Source: an uncultured Eubacteriales bacterium
Lineage (GTDB): Bacteria; Bacillota; Clostridia; Christensenellales; Aristaeellaceae
Reading direction: 5' to 3'
DNA: 36,414 bases
NCBI GenBank assembly: GCA_902777335.1
Contig: CACYTF010000033.1
Coordinates: forward strand, 1-36,414
The notes beneath the pieces are model-generated. The model had not been told where the DNA came from. It was given only the letters and a program-made list of their open reading frames with translations, and searched no databases. Shown in pieces: positions 8,850 through 17,336 of the stretch. Numbering within the stretch: position 1 is the stretch's first letter; the number at the start of each line of letters is the position of its first letter. A program made the position numbers and the translations under genes.

Positions 8850-8928
8850 GCATAAACACCCCCTTGGGGTCGCGCCTTCCATGCTGTTTACAGCGAAAAA
8901 AGGCTATATTCCTCCGTCTCGTATCAGA

Positions 8929-10344
8929 TCATATCGTCCGCTTCGCGCGGTTCAACTTCATCAGGAAGAACGCGAAGCAGGCGGCGGCGAACACAGCGCC
9001 CACCGGGTAGCCGACGCCCGCGCCCAGCTTGAAGCCCTCGTTGGCCATCAGTATGTAGGTCATGGAGACGGCGGACATGAACGTCGCGGGAATGGCGGTC
9101 ACGAGGCTCGTCATCTTGTTTTTGTGGGTCTTGAGCAGATACGCCGTGGCCACCCACAGGGAGATCATCGCCAGCGTCTGGTTGCTCCAGGAGAAGTAGC
9201 GCCACAGCACGTTGAAGTCCAGCTGCGTCAGCACCGCGGCGATGCCCAGCAGCGGGATCGTCACCACCAGCCGGTTTTTGATGGGCTTCTGGTTCAGGTG
9301 GAACATTTCGGACAGGATCAGCCGCGCGCTTCTGAACGCCGTGTCGCCGGAGGTGATCGGGCAGGCGATCACGCCCACGATGGCCAGCAGGCCGCCCACC
9401 GCCCCCAGCATGCCGGTGGAGATGTCGTACACCACGCCGGACTGGCCGAGGTTCGTCAGCGCCTCGTTCAGGCCGCCGGTCGCGCCGTAGAAGGCCACGC
9501 CGCCCGCCGCCCACACCAGGGCGATCACGGATTCGGACAGCATCGCGCCGTAGAACACCTTCTTGCCGACCTTCTCGGAGGTGATGCACTTGGAGATCAT
9601 CGGCGACTGGGTGGCATGGAAGCCCGATATCGCGCCGCAGGCCACCGTGACGAACATGTAGGGCCACACGGGCAGGTCCTGCGGATGCAGGTTCTGAAGC
9701 GTCAGCTCCGGCACGTGATAGCCGCCGAAGACGGTGCCGCCCAGTATACCCAGCGCCATCACGATCAGCACCGTGCCGAACACCGGGTACAGCTTGCCGA
9801 TGACCTTGTCGATGGGCAGAAGCGTCGCCAGCACGTAGTAGAGCAGTATCACGACCACCCACAGCATGGTGTCGTTTTCCATGGGCGTCAGCCGCGCGAT
9901 CAGCGCCGCGGGGCTGTTGACGAACACCGTGCCCGTCAACAGCAGCAGCAGCACCGAGAACAGCCGCATCCCCCACAGTGCGCCATTTCCCAGGTAGATG
10001 CCCGAGAGCTCGGCGATGGACTTGCCCTCGTGGCGCTCGGAGACCATGCCGACCATGTAGTCGTGCACCGCGCCGCCGAGGATCGAGCCGAATATGATCC
10101 ACAAAAACACCACCGGCCCGAAGCACGCGCCCATCAGCGCGCCGAAGATCGGGCCCGTGCCCGCGATGTTCAAAAGCTGCACCAAATAGGCGCGCCAGGT
10201 CTTCATGGGCATGTAGTCCACGCCGTCGGTCATGCTGTTGGCCGGGGTGACCCGGTCGTCCGGGCCGAAGGTGCGCTCCACCAGCTTGCCGTAGGTCAGG
10301 TAGCCGATGAGCAGCGCGACAAAAGACAGCATCAGAGTAATCAT
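8929..10344 (-). CDS. cstA: CstA-family carbon starvation transporter
   Basis: The 471-residue polytopic membrane protein matches the short Firmicutes form of CstA, with the conserved RVTPANSMTDGVDYMPMKTW and NIAGTGPIFGALMGACFGP segments. The family imports peptides or pyruvate; BtsT of E. coli is a pyruvate/H+ symporter of this family. About 14 membrane helices are predictable from the hydrophobic blocks. The ATG at 10344 follows AAGGGAAG by 10 bases. It lies 71 bp after a PAP2 gene and a two-component pair whose kinase is LytS-type. In E. coli, LytS-type kinases of the Bts/Ypd group control this transporter family, so a regulatory link is plausible but not shown. Confidence 0.95.
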   Translation of the reverse strand: MITLMLSFVALLIGYLTYGKLVERTFGPDDRVTPANSMTDGVDYMPMKTWRAYLVQLLNIAGTGPIFGALMGACFGPVVFLWIIFGSILGGAVHDYMVGMVSERHEGKSIAELSGIYLGNGALWGMRLFSVLLLLLTGTVFVNSPAALIARLTPMENDTMLWVVVILLYYVLATLLPIDKVIGKLYPVFGTVLIVMALGILGGTVFGGYHVPELTLQNLHPQDLPVWPYMFVTVACGAISGFHATQSPMISKCITSEKVGKKVFYGAMLSESVIALVWAAGGVAFYGATGGLNEALTNLGQSGVVYDISTGMLGAVGGLLAIVGVIACPITSGDTAFRSARLILSEMFHLNQKPIKNRLVVTIPLLGIAAVLTQLDFNVLWRYFSWSNQTLAMISLWVATAYLLKTHKNKMTSLVTAIPATFMSAVSMTYILMANEGFKLGAGVGYPVGAVFAAACFAFFLMKLNRAKRTI

Positions 10345-10415
10345 GTTTCAGCACTTCCCTTCTATTGCTTTTCTGTAGATACAAACGTCAGACAGTATGT
10401 CATCGGTCCTCAGCT

Positions 10416-11354
10416 TTATCGCGATTCAAAGCGCTTCACGCACCACGGGAAGACAAACGACACATAGAACATCTGCAAAAAACAGGATGCGATCAGGCCG
10501 CCCGGTCCGGGAATCCCGCTTTTGAGCAGGGGTACAAGGATCAGACTGACCGCATAATGACCCAGGAGTCCGGTCACAAGTCGCGTAACCCTCGTCGTCA
10601 TGGAAACGTCGGTAGAAAAACCGATAAAGCGCCTTTCCAGGACCCACCCGAGCAGGAAACCAACGCACCATCCGACGCCCTTATAGGTGTCGTTGGCCAT
10701 TTTGGCGCCGTCGACCAGCAGCTTTCCCGTAGAATCGTAATCCGTGGGATAGTTCTTCATCGCGGCATACACCGCGACCGCGACGGCGATGCCGATCCCG
10801 ACAAACATCACCAATATGTCCTTCCCCGGATGCGCCTCGATCCATTTCATCAGCTTCGCGGTCAGCCACATGAGAAGCAAACCGGCGATCGCTCCCACCA
10901 GAATGTCCTGAGGCGTATGTACCCCCAGAAAGTTGCGGCTGAAAGCAATCAGCGCGACGACAACGCCCAATGCGACGCGCAGCGCCCGGGGCAGTTCCTT
11001 CCTGACAGCTCCGCCGCCGTACAGCGACGCGGCGTTCATGCTGTGCCCGCTGGGAAAGGAATAGCCCGTCGCCTTCGCCAAAGCTTCGCCGTCAGGGATG
11101 ATTCGAACGTCTCTGATCCATGGGCGATAGACGCATGCGGTCACCTTCAAAAGCCCGTTGACCACTCTGTTGCCGCTCCAGCCCATCAGAAGATACTGCC
11201 CGAACGCCTTGCTGACGCACCAATAGATCACCGCCATGACGGTCAGCACAAAGCTCATATCCCCGATATCGCTCATCTTTAAGAAGAAATTCGTGAGACA
11301 TGCGCCGACGCCGTTTCGGAAGTCCTGTAACAGTAAGAGAATCCTGATATCCAT
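10416..11354 (-). CDS. PAP2-family membrane phosphatase
   Basis: All three PAP2 motifs are present: K70-x6-RP (ending YRP at 76-78), PSGH (101-104) and SRNFLGVHTPQD (139-150, with the catalytic histidine). Around seven to eight membrane helices place the active site at the outer face. Enzymes of this family dephosphorylate lipid phosphates such as undecaprenyl pyrophosphate or phosphatidic acid; the exact substrate is not readable. The ATG at 11354 is 2 bases past the kinase stop and has GGGAGG 5 bases upstream. It is therefore translated from the same message as the two-component system, which suggests it is a partner or target of that signalling pair, for example in an envelope stress response. 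The C-terminal 100 residues form an extra membrane domain beyond the basic PAP2 fold. Confidence 0.9.
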   Translation of the reverse strand: MDIRILLLLQDFRNGVGACLTNFFLKMSDIGDMSFVLTVMAVIYWCVSKAFGQYLLMGWSGNRVVNGLLKVTACVYRPWIRDVRIIPDGEALAKATGYSFPSGHSMNAASLYGGGAVRKELPRALRVALGVVVALIAFSRNFLGVHTPQDILVGAIAGLLLMWLTAKLMKWIEAHPGKDILVMFVGIGIAVAVAVYAAMKNYPTDYDSTGKLLVDGAKMANDTYKGVGWCVGFLLGWVLERRFIGFSTDVSMTTRVTRLVTGLLGHYAVSLILVPLLKSGIPGPGGLIASCFLQMFYVSFVFPWCVKRFESR

Positions 11355-11356
11355 GT

Positions 11357-12688
11357 TTACCTCCCATTGCGTTGTTTTTCATGCGCGGGGCCATCCGGGA
11401 TCGTCACCGTCACCACGGTGCCGCCGCCGTCGCCCGGCGTGATGGCGAGACTGCCGCCGCACATGATTTCAAGCCTCTGCCGGATGTTGTTCAGGGCGAT
11501 GTGCGGCTCGTCGTCATCGGCGGGATGAAAGCCGGGGCCATTGTCCGATACGGTGATCTCGCTGCCGGCGGCCGTCTTTCGCGTCCGTATGGAGATGCGC
11601 AGCGGGCCCGCGTAGGGGTCTCTGCCGTGCTTCACGGCGTTTTCCACGATGGGCTGCAGCGTCAGCGGCGGCACGCGGAAGAAGGTATGCGGCGCGTCGT
11701 ATTCGACGAAGAGGCTTTTGGCGTACTGCACCTGCTCCACGGCGAGGTAGGCGCGGGTGTGCTCCAGCTCCGAGGTAAAGGGAATCGGCGCGTCGCTTGC
11801 GATGGCGTTGAAGTTTTTGCGCAGATAGTCGGTGAAATCCCTGACCACCTGCTGGGCCTTCTCAGGGTCCTGGCTGCACAGGCAATAGATGCTCGTCATG
11901 GTGTTGTAAATGAAGTGCGGGCGCATTTGCAGCACCATGATGTTGGCGCGCTGATTGGCGATCTCCAGCTGCTGCCGGGTGATCTCATGCTGCTGCTGGA
12001 GGAGTTCTCGCTGACGGCGCATATCCTGCTCGATCTGATCGGACACAACGAGGCTGAACATGACCAGACCGGAAAGGACGATGCTGATGTCAATGAGAGC
12101 GAAGGCATCGACGAACAGATGGATGAGCAGCGTGACCGTTATCGGCAGGATCGCCAGCAGGAAGCTGACAAACGTCTTGTGGGAAAACCGGTTTCGGCGG
12201 CGCAGCACGCCCGCGAGGTTGAGCAGCATGATGATGTTCATAGGCAGCGCAATGATCGGGTACAGCGGCCCGCGGTAATACTGCAAATCCGGCGTGATCG
12301 AGTAGAAATCATCAAAGAACAGGGAGCCCGCGAACAGGACCATACACACTGCGTACAGGCCGACGACGGCGTAAAAGAGCTTGCTTTCGCGCATGCTTTC
12401 ACCGGAGCAGTGCAGCAGATAAACCGTCAGCATTGGCAGCGGCAGCGAATAGAACAGGGATTCCAGAAGCATCACGAGATACACGACCGCTTGGGGCGGG
12501 GAATAAAAGAACATCTCGATGAGGCCCAAAAGGCAGGCCGCAAAGAGAATGATAAAGTAGTTCCGGAAGAAGCGCCTGCTCCAGCGATCGACGGCGGGCA
12601 GTATGGCGGTCAACCACAGCCCCAGCACGCTCAGCAGCAGCGCCGCCCCGATGATGAAAAAGTAGAAGTAATCGATCCAGCTGTTCAC
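11357..12688 (-). CDS. LytS-type sensor histidine kinase with multi-TM input domain
   Basis: Residues 1-215 form about seven membrane helices. A coiled coil (220-250) leads to a His_kinase (PF06580-type) H-box MRPHFIYN with His258, then an HATPase domain with VENAVKHG (Asn350) and DNGPG (382-386). This is the architecture of Gram-positive LytS/YpdA-like kinases. I start it at GTG 12688, because GGGAGGG lies 8 bases upstream and the GTG overlaps the regulator's stop as GTGA, a sign of translational coupling; the open frame extends to 12796. The input domain shares a QYYRGPLY segment (136-143) and helix pattern with the GGDEF protein at 2855-4024. No extracellular binding domain is visible, so the signal probably acts in or near the membrane. 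Confidence 0.92.
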   Translation of the reverse strand: MNSWIDYFYFFIIGAALLLSVLGLWLTAILPAVDRWSRRFFRNYFIILFAACLLGLIEMFFYSPPQAVVYLVMLLESLFYSLPLPMLTVYLLHCSGESMRESKLFYAVVGLYAVCMVLFAGSLFFDDFYSITPDLQYYRGPLYPIIALPMNIIMLLNLAGVLRRRNRFSHKTFVSFLLAILPITVTLLIHLFVDAFALIDISIVLSGLVMFSLVVSDQIEQDMRRQRELLQQQHEITRQQLEIANQRANIMVLQMRPHFIYNTMTSIYCLCSQDPEKAQQVVRDFTDYLRKNFNAIASDAPIPFTSELEHTRAYLAVEQVQYAKSLFVEYDAPHTFFRVPPLTLQPIVENAVKHGRDPYAGPLRISIRTRKTAAGSEITVSDNGPGFHPADDDEPHIALNNIRQRLEIMCGGSLAITPGDGGGTVVTVTIPDGPAHEKQRNGR

Positions 12689-13284
12689 GCGCCCGTCCCT
12701 CCCGTCAAAAACGGATAGCGCAGCTTTGTAAGCTGCTTCCTGACGTCCTCCGGGGTCAGCGGTTTGACCATGAACCCGTTGGCCTCGGTTTTCCATGCGT
12801 CGAGGGCGTAGTCGGGGTAAGCGGTCAGGAAGACGATGTTTGTGCAGGGGTTGATTTCATGCAGCGTGTGGCAAAGCTCAAGCCCGCTGGCCGTTCCCAA
12901 TTCAATGTCGAGCACAGCCAGCGTGACCCGGTTCGTCTTTGCGTATTCGATCGCTTCCGCAGGCCAGATAAAGCCCGTGATCGCGGCGTCCGGCATGGCC
13001 TCCCCCAGAACATTCAGACTGTGGGAGAGTATGACCTCGTTGTCGTCCACCATGATGACATTCGGGATTTCATCGCTCTCTGCCGCAAGGTGAAACAGCC
13101 TGCTGGCGTCGACATTGAGGCATTTGGCAATGCGGGGAATCATCGCGGCGTCCGGCAGACGGTCTCCTCTTTCCCATCGCGCAATGGTGGAATGATAGAC
13201 AAACAGCTGTTTCCCGAGCTGCTTCTGCGTCAGTCCTTTTTCCGTCCTCAGCTTCCTCAGAGTTTCAGCAAACAGCATATTCAC
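12685..13284 (-). CDS. Response regulator with N-terminal XRE helix-turn-helix and C-terminal REC domain
   Basis: Residues about 1-65 are an XRE/Cro-type helix-turn-helix (LTQKQLGKQLFVYHSTIARW). Residues about 74-195 are a receiver domain with acidic pair Asp80/81, phospho-acceptor Asp126 (LAVLDIEL), Thr154 and Lys174 (MVKP). The usual partner of a LytS-type kinase is a REC-LytTR protein with the DNA-binding part at the C-terminus. Here the order is reversed and the DNA-binding fold differs. The GTG at 13284 is 8 bases after AAGGGG and is preferred; GTG 13293 and ATG 13278 are alternatives. First gene of the operon with the kinase and the PAP2 phosphatase. Target sites cannot be inferred. Confidence 0.9.
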   Translation of the reverse strand: MNMLFAETLRKLRTEKGLTQKQLGKQLFVYHSTIARWERGDRLPDAAMIPRIAKCLNVDASRLFHLAAESDEIPNVIMVDDNEVILSHSLNVLGEAMPDAAITGFIWPAEAIEYAKTNRVTLAVLDIELGTASGLELCHTLHEINPCTNIVFLTAYPDYALDAWKTEANGFMVKPLTPEDVRKQLTKLRYPFLTGGTGA

Positions 13285-13312
13285 GCAATACACCCCTTAT
13301 TGTATATCATGT

Positions 13313-13342
13313 ATTATAATCCAGAGCGGAGGGAAAAAACAA
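13313..13342 (-). promoter_or_regulatory. Probable promoter of the two-component operon
   Basis: On the minus strand TATAAT occupies 13318-13313, with a weak -35 (TTGTTT, 13342-13337) 18 bases upstream. It lies about 30 bases before the start of the regulator. The -35 is poor, so activation by a regulator is possible. Confidence 0.4.
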
Positions 13343-13397
13343 GCGGGATCGAACATTCTGATTTGCCAATCTGGAACACCCCCTTGAGTTTGTCTGA

Positions 13398-13552
13398 ATC
13401 TATACGATCAACGGCGCAAAACAGCTCGGCATCGAAGCGCGCAAGGGCGCGGACTTCCTGGTGTTCGATGACGACCCTCTCACGTCGGAGCCCGGGGGCT
13501 TCGGCAACAGCCTGCCCGGAACGCGTACCTCTGCGGCAGGATAGTGATATGA
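13398..13552 (+). pseudogene. C-terminal remnant of a YtcJ-type amidohydrolase
   Basis: A TGA immediately precedes a frame reading IYTINGAKQLGIEARKGADF, then LVFDDDPLTSEPGGFGNSLP. This is the typical C-terminal stretch of metal-dependent amidohydrolases of the YtcJ group. About eight residues normally found between RKG and ADF are missing. Near 13531 a one-base shift restores the expected ending (ERV, then LCGRIV, stop TGA at 13550-13552), so the fragment also carries a frameshift. No start codon, ribosome site or N-terminal two thirds are present. It is flanked on the left by the dispersed 22-bp repeat (13360-13381), which may mark the deletion or insertion point. Confidence 0.8.
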
Positions 13553-13570
13553 CGAAAGGCCATACAGATG

Positions 13571-13599
13571 GCGGGGTTCAGCACTCAGATGAACCCCGC
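13571..13599. repeat. Hairpin downstream of the PPK2 gene, possible terminator
   Basis: GCGGGGTTCA (13571-13580) pairs perfectly with TGAACCCCGC (13590-13599) around a 9-base loop. It lies 29 bp past the PPK2 stop. There is no clean U-tract on either strand, so termination is possible but not clear. Confidence 0.5.
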
Positions 13600-13627
13600 G
13601 CGTGAAATAGCTTTTCAAGGAGCTTTT

Positions 13628-15118
13628 TTATTCAACAACCTGCCGGAAGTGATCGTCGCAGGCCTTCTCCAGCGCCTCGACGATGATCTTCAGCGTCTGG
13701 ATGCGGGCGTACTTCTTGTCGTTGGACTCGATGATGGTCCACGGCGCGTTCTCGGTGCTGGTCTTTTGCAGCATCTCGTTCACGGCTTCCTCGTACTGCG
13801 GCCACTTCTCGCGGTTGCGCCAGTCCTCGTCGGTGATCTTCCACTGCTTCTCGGGCGTGTTCTGGCGCTCGGTGAAGCGCGCCAGCTGCGTGTCCTGGTC
13901 GATGTGGATCCAGAACTTGAGCACCACCGCGCCCCAGTCGGTCAGCATGCGCTCAAACTCGTTGATCTCGTTGTAGGCGCGCTGCCAGTCCTTTTCCGAG
14001 CAGAAGCCCTCCAGGCGCTCCACCATCACGCGCCCGTACCAGGTGCGGTCGAAGATGCAGATGTGGCCCGTGCGGGGCAGGCGCGTCCAGAAGCGCCAGA
14101 GGTACTGCCGGTTCAGCTCGTGGGGCAGCGGCGAGGCGATGGGGTACACGTCGAAGCCGCGGGGGTCCAGCGGATAGGCCACGCGGCGGATGTTCCCGCC
14201 CTTGCCGGCGGCGTCCCAGCCCTCGTAGCACAGGATCACCGGTATCTTCTTGCGGTAGATCACGTTGTGCAGCGCGCTCAGCCGGGCCTGCAGCTTCTTG
14301 AGCTCCTTCTTGTACTTCTTGTCGTCGATGGTCTGGGAGAGGTCCACGTCCTCAAGCAGCGGCATTTCGATCAGCGGGAATGCCTCCTCGAAGGGCTCGC
14401 CCACGTAGCGGCCCTGGGAAAGGCCCCTGCCGATCTCGTCGGTCAGAAGCCGCATGGCGTCGCGCACGGCGCTCTTGCGGCGGCTGCCGTCGAGGATGTG
14501 CCAGGGCAGTAGGTCGCCGGTCTTCTCCATGAACTCCTCGTAGGCCTCCCGGAAGCGCCTGTACTCCCGGTGCTGCCACAGGTCGTCCTGCGTCACGCGC
14601 CACTCCGTCTCCGGCGCCTCCGCCAGGGCCTGCAGGCGCTTGAACTGCTCTTCCTTCTCGATGTGCAGGAAAATCTTCAGCACCAGGTAGCCGCCGTCGC
14701 GCAGCTGGCGCTCAAACTCGTTCACCTGCCGGATCCTGCGGCGGTACTCCTCCTTCGTGATCTCGTGGCGCAGGAAGTTCTGCACGGCGGCGTCCATCCA
14801 GCCGGAATCCATGAACGTGATCTTGCCGTTCTGCGGAATGGCCTTCATATACGGGTACAGGAAGGGATAGCGCGCCTGCCCCTCCGGCGTGATGGCGGGC
14901 GACACCACGCTGTAGAAGCGCGGGTCGATCTCGCTGATCAGCTCCTTGATCAGGCTGCCCTTCCCCGCCGCCGACCAGCCCTCGATCAGCACGATCACGG
15001 GCAGCTTGGCCTCCAGCAGCGCCTGCTGCTGGCCAAGCAGCACGGCCCGGAGCTGTTTGATCTCTTCCTTCAGCGCATCCTTGTCCTCGGCCTTGTTCAT
15101 CTCAAAGTGCTTCAGCAT
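13628..15118 (-). CDS. pap: Two-domain PPK2: polyphosphate:AMP phosphotransferase
   Basis: The 496-residue protein is a tandem PPK2 fusion. The N-terminal unit has Walker A GWSAAGKG (47-54) but an altered Walker B (FMDSGWMDAA). The C-terminal unit has GWDAAGKG (300-307) and an intact Walker B/lid start IFDRTWYGR (355-363). In class II two-domain PPK2 enzymes the C-terminal half carries the activity, which transfers phosphate from polyphosphate to AMP to make ADP; the present residues fit that. It works in the cytosol in nucleotide salvage from polyphosphate. The ATG at 15118 follows GGAGG by 7 bases. It stands alone, with a 225-bp gap upstream that it shares with the divergent small secreted protein. 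I see no clear promoter for it in that gap. Confidence 0.93.
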   Translation of the reverse strand: MLKHFEMNKAEDKDALKEEIKQLRAVLLGQQQALLEAKLPVIVLIEGWSAAGKGSLIKELISEIDPRFYSVVSPAITPEGQARYPFLYPYMKAIPQNGKITFMDSGWMDAAVQNFLRHEITKEEYRRRIRQVNEFERQLRDGGYLVLKIFLHIEKEEQFKRLQALAEAPETEWRVTQDDLWQHREYRRFREAYEEFMEKTGDLLPWHILDGSRRKSAVRDAMRLLTDEIGRGLSQGRYVGEPFEEAFPLIEMPLLEDVDLSQTIDDKKYKKELKKLQARLSALHNVIYRKKIPVILCYEGWDAAGKGGNIRRVAYPLDPRGFDVYPIASPLPHELNRQYLWRFWTRLPRTGHICIFDRTWYGRVMVERLEGFCSEKDWQRAYNEINEFERMLTDWGAVVLKFWIHIDQDTQLARFTERQNTPEKQWKITDEDWRNREKWPQYEEAVNEMLQKTSTENAPWTIIESNDKKYARIQTLKIIVEALEKACDDHFRQVVE

Positions 15119-15286
15119 CGTCCGTCCTCCTCACATATCGATCAGGTTCATCTTTTCAGCTTGGTCATGCGCACGACCGGCTCTACGCCGCCCGTGCCCA
15201 TCTTCGTCCGTCCAATACCGTTATACCATCATTTGTTCCCAAAAGCAAGCTCCAATTCTGTGTTTGGCTTTCAGGTTAATCTCCGC

Positions 15287-15316
15287 TTGCCTGAGCCGCC
15301 GCAATTGTGATATAAT
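15287..15316 (+). promoter_or_regulatory. Promoter of the cystatin-like gene
   Basis: TTGCCT (15287-15292), an 18-base spacer and TATAAT (15311-15316), preceded by TGA, form an extended -10 promoter. The ribosome site AAGGAGG is at 15329-15335, so the leader is very short. Confidence 0.75.
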
Positions 15317-15343
15317 ACGGAAAAAAGCAAGGAGGCTATCGAC

Positions 15344-15721
15344 ATGAAACGCACTGTTTTTTGCATCGCAATACTGACCTTGATACTGGCGCTGTGCGCC
15401 GTCTCCGCCCTGTCCGAACCGCTGGCCGGCGGCTGGCAGAACGTGCCTTGTGAGGCCGCCGAGCTGCCCGAGGACGCGCAGGCCGCATTTGACAAGGCCC
15501 TGGAGGGGCTGGTGGGGGCTCAATACACCCCTGTCGCGCTGCTGTCCACGCAGGTCGTCGCCGGCATGAATTACTGCATACTCTGCCAGATCACACCGGT
15601 GGTGCCGGATGCCGCGCCGACCTGGGCGCTGGTCTACATCTATGCCGACCTGCAGGGCAACGCCGAAATCACGAACGTCTACGATTTGTACATCGACCGT
15701 CACAGCACCCCGGCGAACTGA
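15344..15721 (+). CDS. Small secreted protein with cystatin-like motifs
   Basis: The 125-residue protein has a strong AAGGAGG site 9 bases before its ATG and a signal peptide (residues 1-24, ending SALS-EP). The mature part of about 100 residues carries the three marks of cystatin cysteine-protease inhibitors in order: an N-terminal glycine pair GGW (29-31), the hairpin motif QVVAGMNY (70-77) and a late TW (93-94) where cystatins have PW. Short exported proteins with a QVVAG-like core occur in Clostridia and are normally left unnamed. Inhibition of a papain-type protease is therefore inferred from motif and size only; the fold alone could serve another role. Two cysteines (78 and 81) follow the motif. 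Its last 53 bases overlap the convergent DUF4143 gene. Confidence 0.85.
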   Translation: MKRTVFCIAILTLILALCAVSALSEPLAGGWQNVPCEAAELPEDAQAAFDKALEGLVGAQYTPVALLSTQVVAGMNYCILCQITPVVPDAAPTWALVYIYADLQGNAEITNVYDLYIDRHSTPAN

Positions 15722-17054
15722 ACAGACGATCGCGACAAGCACCTGACAGCGCCATTCCTATCAGCTTGTCCAGCTTGTCGACCATAAACAACGGAACGTT
15801 CAGGATGATTCCATCATAGCTGAGATTGCGAAGCGACAGGCGCACGACAATGGGCGTCTGTGCTTCGTAATTTTTTGCGTATCGCTTGACGCTGGTTGCC
15901 CGGACGTTTTCCCCAGCCTTGGCATCAATCGGAATAACCTCGGTTTCCCGTTGAATGATAAAGTCAACCTCATGAGGAGCTTCCGCCCAATAGCGGGGCG
16001 GAACCTCAAACTGCCGGATGAGGGACTGGTGAACATAGTTTTCCGTCAAAGCCCCCTTGAACTCGGTAAACAGGCGGTTGTTTTCCGCGAAGGCCGTGGT
16101 GGGCAGATGGGATAACCGCCGGAGTATGCCGACATCTACGGCGTAAACCTTGAATGCGCTTAAAACATCGTAAGCGGACAAGGGCAAGCCGGGCTTGGTC
16201 ATACGATTGACCTTGCTCACGATGTTCGCATCCTTCAGCCAGTTCAGAGCGTTTTCATATTCCCTGGCTCGCGCGCCCGGCTTTACAACACTATAAAGGA
16301 ATTTCTTGTTCTCCTTCGCAAGCTGTGAAGGAAGGGACTGCCAGATATACCTGATCCTGGGAACATCCTCTACGGGCGCATGCTTGCCAAAATCGCTTTC
16401 ATAGGAGGTTATGATGTCAGAGAGGACGCGATCCACTTCTCTCGGGTCTCTGTCCTCTGTCCAAACCTTGACAGCCTCGGGCATCCCGCCGGTGATGAAA
16501 TAGTGCTTGAGCTTCTCCGTCAGTGGGCTAAAAAAGGCGTCCGGGATCGCGCTGATCCCGTTCAGAGAAGCAAGGTATTCCACATAGTTCTCCGCATTGT
16601 CAGCCAACAGAAATTCAGTAAAGGTCATCGGCCCCATTTCAAGAGAATCAACCTGCCCAACGGGGAATCCGCCCGACAACTGCAAGCCGAGAAGAGACCC
16701 CGCGCTGGCAACATAGTATTCCGGCGCATCTTCACGAAAGTATTTCAGGCAGTTCAACGCTTCCTCACACGCCTGTATTTCATCAAATATGATCAGCGTA
16801 TCCGTGGTAATCCTTTGTCCGCTTGCCATCGCCAGATTCTGAAGAATTCGACGCACATCCTTCGTGGATTTGAAGAACTGCCCGTACTCTGGCTCTTTAT
16901 CAAAGTTGAACCTGACATAGCCGTTGGGGAACGTCCTTCCGAATTCCTCCAAAAGCCATGTCTTTCCAACCTGACGAGCGCCGCGCAAAACCAAAGGCTT
17001 CCTGCGCTTGGCGTTTTTCCACGCGATAAGATCTTCCATAATCAGTCTTTTCAT
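15669..17054 (-). CDS. AAA ATPase with C-terminal DUF4143
   Basis: The protein has Walker A GARQVGKT (25-32), Walker B LIIFDEIQ (Asp91, Glu92) and a DUF4143 domain in its second half. That half contains EVDFII...IPIDAK, the pattern of a PD-(D/E)XK nuclease-like fold. Genes of this family are common, often in many copies and mobile; their role is unsettled, with suggestions of defence or of nucleic-acid-linked stress functions. I use the ATG at 17054, 9 bases after GGAGG; the open frame continues to 17099. The last 30 residues (from about GMALSGACRD) look atypical. They are encoded antisense to the end of the cystatin-like gene, so the natural C-terminus may once have been earlier. Confidence 0.9.
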   Translation of the reverse strand: MKRLIMEDLIAWKNAKRRKPLVLRGARQVGKTWLLEEFGRTFPNGYVRFNFDKEPEYGQFFKSTKDVRRILQNLAMASGQRITTDTLIIFDEIQACEEALNCLKYFREDAPEYYVASAGSLLGLQLSGGFPVGQVDSLEMGPMTFTEFLLADNAENYVEYLASLNGISAIPDAFFSPLTEKLKHYFITGGMPEAVKVWTEDRDPREVDRVLSDIITSYESDFGKHAPVEDVPRIRYIWQSLPSQLAKENKKFLYSVVKPGARAREYENALNWLKDANIVSKVNRMTKPGLPLSAYDVLSAFKVYAVDVGILRRLSHLPTTAFAENNRLFTEFKGALTENYVHQSLIRQFEVPPRYWAEAPHEVDFIIQRETEVIPIDAKAGENVRATSVKRYAKNYEAQTPIVVRLSLRNLSYDGIILNVPLFMVDKLDKLIGMALSGACRDRLFSSPGCCDGRCTNRRRS

Positions 17055-17101
17055 GTGCAGAAACCTCCAAACCATATGAAAGACGGCTTCCCCCGCCATT
17101 C

Positions 17102-17130
17102 ATTATACGGCTCAAAGCAGAAGCAGTCAA
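17102..17130 (-). promoter_or_regulatory. Promoter of the DUF4143 gene
   Basis: TTGACT (17130-17125), a 17-base spacer and TATAAT (17107-17102) make a near-consensus promoter. Just upstream (about 17150-17185) lies an imperfect inverted repeat with TTCTTGAA-type arms around ATGTG...CACAT, which could be an operator. Confidence 0.8.
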
Positions 17131-17336
17131 TGAAAATCACGTTTTTCTTGAATATTATGTGGAATTTCTCACATTATTCTTGAAATTTATCGTTCGCCAT
17201 GGTTCATTCAATTGTTCTCCCGGACCTGTTCAACTACAGCGGCGGCGCGATAGCGCCGCGGCGCACAACAACGCCTTCGGAAATGCCTTCAGGTTCATTC
17301 TCCGTTCAATGGTTACGCACATCCCTATGTGTAAAA

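Noticed and set aside
5985..8855. Plus-strand open frames opposite the hydrolase fusion and preA
   Set aside because: The minus strand carries full motifs, signal peptide and ribosome sites; the plus-strand products resemble nothing.
13398..13552. Short intact gene on the plus strand
   Set aside because: It has no start codon or ribosome site, and the amidohydrolase pattern is interrupted by a gap and a frameshift.
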